From assembly GCA_937924555.1 (NCBI GenBank), contig CALDSN010000114.1:1-27402 (forward strand): a DNA stretch of 27,402 bases. Reading direction: 5' to 3'. Made by a program: the position numbers and the translations under genes. Positions 14,739 to 23,400 of the stretch are shown here, piece by piece; position 1 is the stretch's first letter, and the number at the start of each line of letters is the position of its first letter. Source of the stretch: an uncultured bacterium. GTDB lineage: Bacteria > Cloacimonadota > Cloacimonadia > Cloacimonadales > Cloacimonadaceae. Under the pieces are notes generated by a model. The model saw only the letters and a program-made list of their open reading frames with translations, did no database searches and was not told the DNA's origin.

Positions 14739-17700
14739 ATGTTTGCGAGAATGACACTTATAATAATCACCCTATTCTTGCTTAGCTGTTTAGCAGCATC
14801 AGAAATCCAGCAAATGGGTTTATTACCTACGGCATGCGATACAAAGCTCACCGGGGTAAGAAAACATAGTGTTGCCCCAAGCTACACTTTCAGCAAGACT
14901 CCAACCCCTCTATTACAATCCTTTCAAGATTATATGATAGGCAGTTATAATGGTTTACCGCTGAGAGTTATTCCTGAATCCGCTGGTGGGGGATACTTCA
15001 TGACTTATCATGGACAGCGTTCCGCTCTAGGCTTGCGCCAAGTGTTTTACGCATATTTAACTTCCTCTGGGAATGTGGTGCATAACTCTGAGTTCTTGAT
15101 TGATAATTACCGTGAGGGGTTCCCCACGCTTGCAGTAGACCCCGTTAGCGGAAAACCATTTTATGCTTGGCAAACACCATATCTAACTAACGATGCACAA
15201 CTTGAGATACGAGATAACTGGGACGCTTTTATAGATGGGATAGATGGTCTTTGGAATTATCCACAAGTAATAGTGGATAATCCAACTCAGATTGTTAACA
15301 CCAGTTACATAACAACTGCCGATAACGAGTTCTTATGGCCCACAGCAGCGATGGGACCATCTCCGATTGGCGGTAAAAGAAGAATATATGTGGCTACAAA
15401 GAATATTGTATCTCATACTCTGGACAATTTGCCTTCCGAGAATGTGGATATCGCCTATGCAGATTTTAATGCCACAGATATTGAAAATTCCGTAGATCTT
15501 GAGTGGAGTCACACAAGTATCCCCATCTTGAATCAATGGAACGCTGATGAGACGAGTATTCGGCGTCCCAATATGAACCTTGTATGTGACAATGCAGGTA
15601 ATCTGTACTATTTCGGTTATCATACTGCAAACGATTCCAATGAGGCACCCATTAACGAGCCGGATGTGGATGTGTTCAAGTGCCCTGCATACGGGGCAGG
15701 GACTTGGGAAAGACTAACCTTCAGCAGCAGTATCCCCACCTGGAATCCTTCGATAACTCCGGGGGGAGCAGGTTTCTTTGTGGATTTAGAAACCGGTACT
15801 CCCTATCCTGACTCTCAACTCAATTGGAAGATCAACAACTCCCCCCACAGTAATGCTACCATTGATTCAAGTGGAAAAATTCATATGCCTGGATTGTGGA
15901 GTGTCAGTACAGATACGGGTTCTTATTATTATGGCATGCAGTTTGTTAAGGAAATGGTGTATAATCCTGCCAGTTTATCAATATCGGTTCGGGATGTTTA
16001 TCCTCAGAAGAAACCTGCTGATAACTACAACCAAACCTACTGCCCATGGGACAAAGCATTTCCTTGGGGAGAGGTTGATCAATATGAGACAGACGAGTTT
16101 GGTAACACATACCCGGTTATGGCGGGAGATTGGAATTTCCCGTACTGGAATATTGATTCTCATGATAACGCTATGATGTATCAATGTTCAAACATCAAAA
16201 CAACTGAAAGCAATGCACAAGGGATGATGGCAATTGTTTGGCAAAACTCGCTGCGAGCGAAAGAATATAATGAGAGCCAAGACTCAGATTTTGAAGCATT
16301 TGCCAACACACCAGAAATATTCATTTCTGTTTCCAGCGACAACGGTTTGCACTGGAGCGAGCCAATAGTACTCAATAATCAGGAGACTGCTGCTTTTACA
16401 GGACTGAAGCCAATGTGGGTGTATCCTGCAGATAAGATCAAGTATGTTGGCTGGCAGGGACAAAACAGGATTGGGAAGCTAGGCTTGATGTTCTATGATG
16501 ATAATACATGGGGCTCATACTCGGCTTCACCCACAGAATTCCCCAATGATGGGGGCAGAATTATGTTCTGCGAGTTGCAAATAGTGTTTCCCACCAACAT
16601 ATACAACACAGACCCTTTTGGCTCGCCCACAGTGCTTGATGGAAGCATGAGTTTAATAGCCGGGGTGGTACATAATGGTGTTGCCGCAAAGGAAGGAGAT
16701 GTTCTGGCAGCTTATGTGACTGTGGGTGGTCAAGCTCAGTTGCGTGGCAAGGCAATACTTACCGTACAAGATGAAATGGCTGTGTGTTTGCTGCAAGTTT
16801 ACACCGCAACTAATGGAGAGACTATCACATTTAAACTGTGGGATTCAGAAGCTGACGTTGTGTACGATATTAGCAATATAATATACAGCCAAGTAAACGG
16901 TAGTATTGGGCAATGGCCCAATGACATATTATGGCTAGTCCTTGGACATCCTAACCTGCAAACGATAGATTTGGCTACCGGGTGGAGTATGATATCCTTT
17001 AACGTCCATTCTGCCAGCATGCAGATAACAGAAATTATCGGTCCCTCCAACACAAGCATTGTGTCTATCAAATGTCCTGATGGTGTCTTTATGCCGGGTA
17101 ATCCTTTTAACACACTAAGCTCTTTTATCGATGGAAAGGGTTATTGTGTGTTATCCTGCAATGCATCATCGATAAGTGTCCTAGGGTTGCCAGTTGATCC
17201 GAGCGATCCGATTCCAATGCACTCGGGATGGAACCTTTGCGCATTTACTCCCCAGACTCCTTTGGCAGCAGGCACAGCCATCTCTTCTATAGCATCAAGT
17301 CTATTGGAGCTGAAAGGAACTGAAGGAATATACATCCCTGGAAATCCATATAATACTCTTACAACTCTAAGCCCGGGAAGATCCTATTGGATGAAGCTGA
17401 ACGATGATGCAACCTTACTCTATTCACCTGGAGTAAAAGCCGATGCTCAACCGTTGGTCCCCACTTGTGAGCTATGGGGTAGTCCGGTAATTAAAAGTAA
17501 TAGTGAATCTATGTTATTTTGTGTTGAGGGAGAAGTGAATAACGGTGACTTACTGGCTGCATTTGTGGGTGATGAACTTCGCGGTCTTGGAACAATGACG
17601 ATTTCGGGTGGTATGTACGCCTGTCTGATGCAAGTGTTTACGGATGTTGTGGGTGAAGAGCTGCTATTTAAACTATACTCAACAGACACCGGAAAGGTAG

Positions 17701-18086
17701 AGCTCCTTGAACCGGGCATGGTTACTGATCCCGGAGAAACGTTGGGAGACTATTCAAAAGGAGAATATGTGTTTCTGAAAACAGGTTTATCTGAAACTCA
17801 GTTGATATCTACAACCCTTGTTAGTGCATTCCCAAATCCATTCGGCGATGAGACTAGCATCACTATGGAAGTGGGCAAGAACGGAAAACATATTAAGCTG
17901 GAGTTGTATAATATTCGTGGGCAGAAGATACGAAATCTATATCAGGGACAGATGCCTGAGGGCCCACAGCAGTTAAACTGGGACGCTTGTGATGATGCAG
18001 GGAACAAAGTGGCATCAGGCTTATACTTCTGCAGGTTGACTTGTGCAGGGATAAAACAGAACCTCAAGCTAATGGTGATAAAGTAG
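14739..18086 (+). CDS. Secreted propeller-like protein with shuffled C-terminal modules and sorting domain (1115 aa)
   Basis: Residues 1-20 form a signal peptide. Residues about 25-622 are a paralogue of the 718-residue protein at 6997-9153, including the QDYMIGSYNGLPLRV start and the Asp-box SSDNGLHWSEP. The shorter paralogue goes straight to its sorting domain, while this one inserts about 400 residues: a 'GDVLAAYV...LRGK' module (about 626-735), two 'GWN...PGNP' repeats (from about 746 and 825) and a second 'GDLLAAFVGDELRG' module (about 915-990). The sorting domain starts near 1025 with FPNPFGDETSI and ends in LMVIK. A surface binding or adhesive role is plausible but unproven. AGGAGG precedes ATG 14739. 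It lies 52 bases after the C10 gene with no terminator between, so one operon is likely. LLSC near residue 17 is a weak lipobox look-alike. Confidence 0.85.
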   Translation: MFARMTLIIITLFLLSCLAASEIQQMGLLPTACDTKLTGVRKHSVAPSYTFSKTPTPLLQSFQDYMIGSYNGLPLRVIPESAGGGYFMTYHGQRSALGLRQVFYAYLTSSGNVVHNSEFLIDNYREGFPTLAVDPVSGKPFYAWQTPYLTNDAQLEIRDNWDAFIDGIDGLWNYPQVIVDNPTQIVNTSYITTADNEFLWPTAAMGPSPIGGKRRIYVATKNIVSHTLDNLPSENVDIAYADFNATDIENSVDLEWSHTSIPILNQWNADETSIRRPNMNLVCDNAGNLYYFGYHTANDSNEAPINEPDVDVFKCPAYGAGTWERLTFSSSIPTWNPSITPGGAGFFVDLETGTPYPDSQLNWKINNSPHSNATIDSSGKIHMPGLWSVSTDTGSYYYGMQFVKEMVYNPASLSISVRDVYPQKKPADNYNQTYCPWDKAFPWGEVDQYETDEFGNTYPVMAGDWNFPYWNIDSHDNAMMYQCSNIKTTESNAQGMMAIVWQNSLRAKEYNESQDSDFEAFANTPEIFISVSSDNGLHWSEPIVLNNQETAAFTGLKPMWVYPADKIKYVGWQGQNRIGKLGLMFYDDNTWGSYSASPTEFPNDGGRIMFCELQIVFPTNIYNTDPFGSPTVLDGSMSLIAGVVHNGVAAKEGDVLAAYVTVGGQAQLRGKAILTVQDEMAVCLLQVYTATNGETITFKLWDSEADVVYDISNIIYSQVNGSIGQWPNDILWLVLGHPNLQTIDLATGWSMISFNVHSASMQITEIIGPSNTSIVSIKCPDGVFMPGNPFNTLSSFIDGKGYCVLSCNASSISVLGLPVDPSDPIPMHSGWNLCAFTPQTPLAAGTAISSIASSLLELKGTEGIYIPGNPYNTLTTLSPGRSYWMKLNDDATLLYSPGVKADAQPLVPTCELWGSPVIKSNSESMLFCVEGEVNNGDLLAAFVGDELRGLGTMTISGGMYACLMQVFTDVVGEELLFKLYSTDTGKVELLEPGMVTDPGETLGDYSKGEYVFLKTGLSETQLISTTLVSAFPNPFGDETSITMEVGKNGKHIKLELYNIRGQKIRNLYQGQMPEGPQQLNWDACDDAGNKVASGLYFCRLTCAGIKQNLKLMVIK

Positions 18087-18094
18087 GTGCTTTT

Positions 18095-20161
18095 ATGATT
18101 TCTAAAGTTTGTTATATTGCATTCGCTGTTCTAATTATGTCAGCAAGCGTAGGTCACGCAATTGACCCATGGGGTACCCCTGTGGTTTTAAGCGGAAGCA
18201 TGGGTGTTATGGCGCAGGTTTCGATTAACGACACACCAGCTACAAGCGGGGATGTAGTGGCTGCTTTTGTGACGGTGAACGGGATCAGGGAATTGCGGGG
18301 TAAACAAAGCGTGCAAGTGGCAAATGGCATTGCCGGTTGCTTGGTGCAGGTTTATACCGAAACGAATGGCGAGATAGTGGAGTTCATGGTGTGGGATGAT
18401 AGCTCACAGCAGTTAGCAGAAGTAAACCAGGTATTGAACACTGTAGTCAACAGCTTGGTAGGTGCTTATCCCAATAACCTTTATGTTATCAATGGTACAA
18501 TTGGAAATGGAGTACTGGAAACACCAAGCTTCAACCCTCCTGCAGGGACATATACAACGGCTCAATCAGTAATTATTAGCTGTGGTACACCTGAGGCGGT
18601 TATTCGTTATACTTTGGACGGGAGCGAACCTTCCCTTACTTCTCAGCCATATTCCACAGCCCTTTACATTTCACAGAATGTAACCCTGAAAGCCAAAGCT
18701 TTTAGAAGTGGGTGGATTGACAGTCAGGTTGCCACTGCAGTTTATACGTTCAGCGGAACAGCTACAGAAGATCCATGGCAAAATCCGGATGTTCTAACCG
18801 GTAGCATAATCGTGATGGCTGAAGTGGCAATTAATGGCAATTCTGCCTCAAACGGAGATTTACTTGCTGCATTCGTTACGGTTGACAATGTTGAGCAAAT
18901 TAGGGGTAAGGCGCATATACAGGTTGTTGATGGTGTCGTTGGCTGTCTGATACAGGTGTTCACCGAGACCGATTATGAGATTATCAACTTCAAGGTTTGG
19001 GACTACAGTGCTCAACAAATCGTCCCTGTTACAAACCAACTAACTTCCTTGGTTGGGGCAGTGGTAGGGGCATACCCCAGCAACACCTACCATATAAACG
19101 CTGGAGCAGGGCTGATGACCACACAGAATCCGCTGTTCAATCCAAGTTCCGGCTTATATCAAACAGCGCAGAATGTGACGATCACTTGCGGAACAGCAGG
19201 CGCACAGATTCGCTACACCTTGGATGACAGTGATCCAACCCCTACATCAACATTATATACATCAGCAATCAATATCCCTTTGAATAGGGTACGGCATTTT
19301 AAAGCGAGAGCATACTGTCTTGGGTATGAGCCGAGTGAGATTGTTACCGCTAGCTACACTGTAAATGGGCCGGTTCCAACTCCCACAATCTTTCCTCCCG
19401 GAGGAACTTATGTGAGCTCGCAAACCGTTAGCATCCAATGTCTGTTTAATCAAGCACAGATATATTATACAACAGATGGCACAGAGCCTACGCTCGCATC
19501 AAACTTGTACACCACACCGCTTAGTCTAACCGTACATACTACCTTGAAAGCAATGGCAGTTATGCAAAACTGGTTAAACAGCTATACGGTTACTGCTGAA
19601 TATTTGATATTTCAAACAGTGGATTCTCCGGCTTTTTCTCCATCAGCGGGAGAGTATGAAGAGTTTGTTGATGTTGTTATTAGCTGCCCAACAGAGGAGG
19701 CAGATATTTACTATACGATTGATGAAAGTTATCCAACCCAAGACTCTCAACTATATACAGAACCCTTACATCTCACCAGCAGCACAACCGTAAAAGCCGT
19801 GGCTATAAAGCAAGGATGGATTACAAGTCCCATGACTTTTGCAATATACCAAATCTCCTCTGCCAATCCGGATGAACCCGCTGTTAGTGCCCTTCCCGGT
19901 ATTCGCAGTTTATACCCAAACCCTTCTCACAGCTTCACCACTATCAAGCTCGTGATGGATGACAGGAGCAAGGATTATAGGCTTTGCATCTACAATATCA
20001 GAGGCGAATGTGTGTATAAGCAAGGCGGGAGAAGCGAGGCAGAGCTTGAAGTTATGTGGGACGGGAAGAGTGACTCCGGGAAAAGACTTCCCAGTGGAGT
20101 ATATCTTGTCCGCTTCAGCTCGGGAAGTTTACAGCAGACACGAAAACTGGTTTTGAACTAA
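18095..20161 (+). CDS. Secreted multi-repeat protein with four chitobiase/hexosaminidase C-terminal-type domains and sorting domain
   Basis: 688 residues with a signal peptide (ISKVCYIAFAVLIMSASVGHA). Domain order: 'DPWG...GD-VVAAFV-LRGK' module (24-135); CHB_HEX_C-like domain 1 (144-219); second module of the same kind (226-334); then CHB_HEX_C-like domains 2 (346-423), 3 (430-505) and 4 (512-588), each with the P-x-F-x-P-x-x-G-x-Y start, the IRYTLDGSEPT-type motif and TLKAxA. The sorting domain runs from about 600 (YPNPS) to the C-terminus. Such domains are accessory in glycosidases; no catalytic domain is present here, so binding or structural use is likely. ATG 18095 follows AGGTG by 5 bases. 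The AGGTG overlaps the TAG stop of the previous gene, so translation is probably coupled; the upstream open frame from 18041 is not needed. Confidence 0.87.
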   Translation: MISKVCYIAFAVLIMSASVGHAIDPWGTPVVLSGSMGVMAQVSINDTPATSGDVVAAFVTVNGIRELRGKQSVQVANGIAGCLVQVYTETNGEIVEFMVWDDSSQQLAEVNQVLNTVVNSLVGAYPNNLYVINGTIGNGVLETPSFNPPAGTYTTAQSVIISCGTPEAVIRYTLDGSEPSLTSQPYSTALYISQNVTLKAKAFRSGWIDSQVATAVYTFSGTATEDPWQNPDVLTGSIIVMAEVAINGNSASNGDLLAAFVTVDNVEQIRGKAHIQVVDGVVGCLIQVFTETDYEIINFKVWDYSAQQIVPVTNQLTSLVGAVVGAYPSNTYHINAGAGLMTTQNPLFNPSSGLYQTAQNVTITCGTAGAQIRYTLDDSDPTPTSTLYTSAINIPLNRVRHFKARAYCLGYEPSEIVTASYTVNGPVPTPTIFPPGGTYVSSQTVSIQCLFNQAQIYYTTDGTEPTLASNLYTTPLSLTVHTTLKAMAVMQNWLNSYTVTAEYLIFQTVDSPAFSPSAGEYEEFVDVVISCPTEEADIYYTIDESYPTQDSQLYTEPLHLTSSTTVKAVAIKQGWITSPMTFAIYQISSANPDEPAVSALPGIRSLYPNPSHSFTTIKLVMDDRSKDYRLCIYNIRGECVYKQGGRSEAELEVMWDGKSDSGKRLPSGVYLVRFSSGSLQQTRKLVLN

Positions 20162-20371
20162 GCAGATTTCGTTCGCTATTCCTCTGGGGATATCTTACGG
20201 CTCTCAGCTTTGTTTCTCTGTTTTCTCCCTAAGCCAAATCTTTGGTCATTCCCTCGTGACTCCCGGGTCGGATGAGGGAATCACCCGTGAATCACCTCTG
20301 ATTGAGTAGTGTTTTAAAACAGGGCTTAATGATGTTGGTGGCGATTTCTGTAAATATCGCTTCATGAATAA
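20162..20371. other. Gene-free stretch between convergent genes
   Basis: No coding sequence or RNA gene is recognised. An 8-bp inverted repeat (ATTCCCTC at 20248-20255 with GAGGGAAT at 20274-20281) surrounds a CCCGGG. A GAATCACCT word nearby recalls the right flank of the 11701-11746 palindrome. This may be a decayed repeat but the evidence is slight. Confidence 0.35.
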
Positions 20372-20402
20372 AAAAGGCTTACCCACAAGGGGTAAGCCTT
20401 TT
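20372..20402. terminator. Bidirectional intrinsic terminator
   Basis: A perfect 13-bp stem (AAAAGGCTTACCC with GGGTAAGCCTTTT, loop ACAAG) has A- and T-runs on its two sides. It separates the convergent 688-residue and 1942-residue genes and sits 18 bases past the stop of the latter, so it can end both transcripts. Confidence 0.92.
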
Positions 20403-20419
20403 GCTTATGTCAGAGGAAC

Positions 20420-23400
20420 TTACTTCTTTATGTTAAGAGGTAGGTTCTTGGGATTGCGTAAGCCAATGGGTTGCGAGCTCTGAACGGATTTCGCAGCCTT
20501 GCTAACTGTAACGATAGCACGGCTTTCGGAATCGGCAGTAACCTTAAAGAATGCTTTGGCACTAAGCCCGGCACTCTGCAACTCAGCATCGGTGAATTCG
20601 ATATATGGATTCTCAGAGGTGCCTAACTGGGTGTATGTTCCATCAGGTGTATCGCAGGCATAGACCTTGTACACCACTGCATTTGCCACTTCTTCCCAAG
20701 AAATTCCTATGCCTCCGGCAAATGCTTCGATTCCGGAAACCACAGGTGCATCAGGAGCTGATGCAGCTTGCACATTGGCGGTAACATACAGCTTGTAGGG
20801 GCTTACCAGTCCATTGGAGAACACCCATGTTTGTGCGGTATAGGTACCGACTGGCAGGGTAGTGGCATCGATGTTTAAGGTAAGCATGCGGCTGGCACCG
20901 GCTGCCAATGTCCCATCTGTGGGAGTGCAGGATAACCAGCTTGTGGGTGGCACAATCTGCACGGGACCTGTGATATCATCGATAAACACATATCCATACT
21001 GATAGCCGTCCACACGGGGGTAGAAGAACATCACATAGATATCCTGACCTTCGTAGGCACTTAGTGACTGGTTGTAGTTTGCCCAGTTCTGGTCTGCCAA
21101 GGGACCGATGCTTGCCAAGGTGGTGAAGGAAGCCAAGAGGTTGTCGGTGGTAGATATCCTCACCTCAAAGCTCTCTGTGCTGGCATTGAACTGCTTGTAC
21201 CAGAAGGATAAAGCGTCCCCTGTGCCAACTCTGAGCTTAGGGCTGATCAAATACTGAACTTCGGTATTGGCATTGGCTGCAAACACCCAAGTGTTATTGC
21301 TGTTGTATCCATATGGGGTGGAGGCAGAGCCGTATATGTCGGAGTTTGCTGCTACTGAACCTGCCCATCCCGTAAGATCCTCAGTTTCCCATGTTTGGTT
21401 TAATGCGCCATTCGGGTAAGCATAGCCACCCCAAATTCCACTAGCGGTTTCAAACTCAAGGGTGGCATTACCGTTATTGGTCATCAGGACATTGATAGAT
21501 GTAGTACCGCCCACATTCACATTGGTGTTGTACGTGGTTTCTGCAGTAGATACGTTGGCATAGTCCAGATAGATGTTGTGGGTAAGAGTAGTGTTGGCGG
21601 GAATGGTGACAGATGAACTATAGTTGATGTAACCTGTTGCAGTTGCGGTAATAGGGTAGGTGTCCACAACAATGTTACTGATGGTGTAAGAGCCATACTC
21701 ATCGGTATCCACTGTTCTTCCTGCAACTGCTACGGTAGCTCCTTGGATAAAGGTGGATGTTCCTGCTTTGTACACCGTCCCGGAGATGTTCCCAAACACC
21801 AGCGGAGCAGCTAAAGGAGGTAGCAGAACATCATCCAGCTTCAAAACGAACTGATCTGTGCAATCATAGTGACGGAAAGCAATGTAAACATTCTGTCCCG
21901 CATATGCGCTGAGATCTATGGTACGTTGGAGCCATGTTGCACTACTTAGGGTTTCAGAGTACAACGTGGTTGTGAATGAAGCAGTTTGATTGGTTGTGGT
22001 AGATAACATTACTGCATAGTGCTCAGCAGGCCATGCACCATCTTGAGCAGCAATCCAATAGCTCATGATATCACCGCTGGATATTGCCAGACGGGGTGTT
22101 ATGAGCCAGTTATTGGGAGTTAGCGCTGCACGAGAGAAGGAACTGCGCATCCCGCTGTTCTTAGAGTCATTAATATAGGAAGCACTGCCTGCGCAGTTTG
22201 TTCCGGTGTGGGCTGCGTCAGTTGCGGTATATTGCATCCAATTGTAAGTATCAGCATCCACATCATTGGCAACCCAGCCATCGGGAGGGAAGACGGCTCC
22301 TTCAAAGCTCTCGGAAATGTAATTAGCATATCCGGTAAGCGTTATGGTTTTTGTTCCACCATTGGTGACTATTTGAACTGTGGTGGTGTAAATGCCGCTT
22401 GAGGTCGGGTTGAAGGTGAAGCCAAAGGAGGATGAGGTGTTCTGAGCAAGAGACATACCTAGATTTATGTTACTTGTGAAGGGTGTTCCCGATAGTCCAG
22501 TTACAGAGCTAATGGTTAGGTTGCCGGGTCCCACATTACTAAGAGTGAATACATCCCCGCTCGATGAAGGTGTTCCCACGTTTGCTGTTGTAGTCCAATC
22601 ACTTCCCTGGAGTACAGCCACAGGAGTTGTGGCTACTGTTATAGTAAGGGAAATGGGGACAACGAGCACATCGCCACGGTCGAGTGCGCTTGGAGCAACA
22701 TAATTGGAGTTGTTATAGATATACATGTTTGCATGCTTCGTTCCCGCGCTAACACCTGTTGTAGTGAAATTAAGCGGAATGGAAGCAGTGGCTCCGGGGG
22801 CAATTGTTCCGGAGAATGACGCTCCATTTAGCCATGATGTACCATTAACATATACATCAAGTAACAGATCCATTCCCAAGTCCTGCCAGCCATTTGTTGC
22901 ATCATAAATTAAGCCGTTATCAGCATAAACCGATGTGGCTAAGGATTGTGGCTTGCCTGTGGAGGTTGAGCTGGGAAGGATGGATACTATAAAGTCCGTT
23001 CCCACGGGTACTGTGATAGCAGTAGGTATGGTATATGTGGAGAGCAGGTAGGTGTTTGTAGGTGTTGTGGTAGGAAGGGTTATTTCTGCTGAGGTATGTA
23101 CCAAAGTGACTGTACCTGTAGAGCTGACCGTATATACTTTCCATTTGAACTTATTGGTGGTGCTTGTCCATGCGGATGATGAAGGATTGTAGAAATAGTG
23201 CCTTAGTTGAGAGAGTGTCAAGTTTCCGTCCATCATGGCAATATCATCAACGATGAAGTAGTTCCCTCGTTCGGTGAGGGCAGAGGTGATGTACTCTGCA
23301 TCATCTATGCTTGCATAGCCAAACCATCCTGTGGTTCTATCGTTACTACTCACTGTTATGGGGGGGATGGGTGTGCCGTTTGTTTCGGGGCTTGGCTTTT

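Noticed and set aside
14739..14800. Lipoprotein signal (LLSC) in the 1115-residue protein
   Set aside because: The position -2 residue is Leu, no clear cleavage context follows, and the protein carries a C-terminal sorting domain, so ordinary signal peptidase I cleavage is more likely.
20300..20420. A lost sorting domain of the giant peptidase after a frameshift
   Set aside because: No sorting-domain-like residues appear in any - strand frame downstream of the stop, and the terminator begins 18 bases after it.
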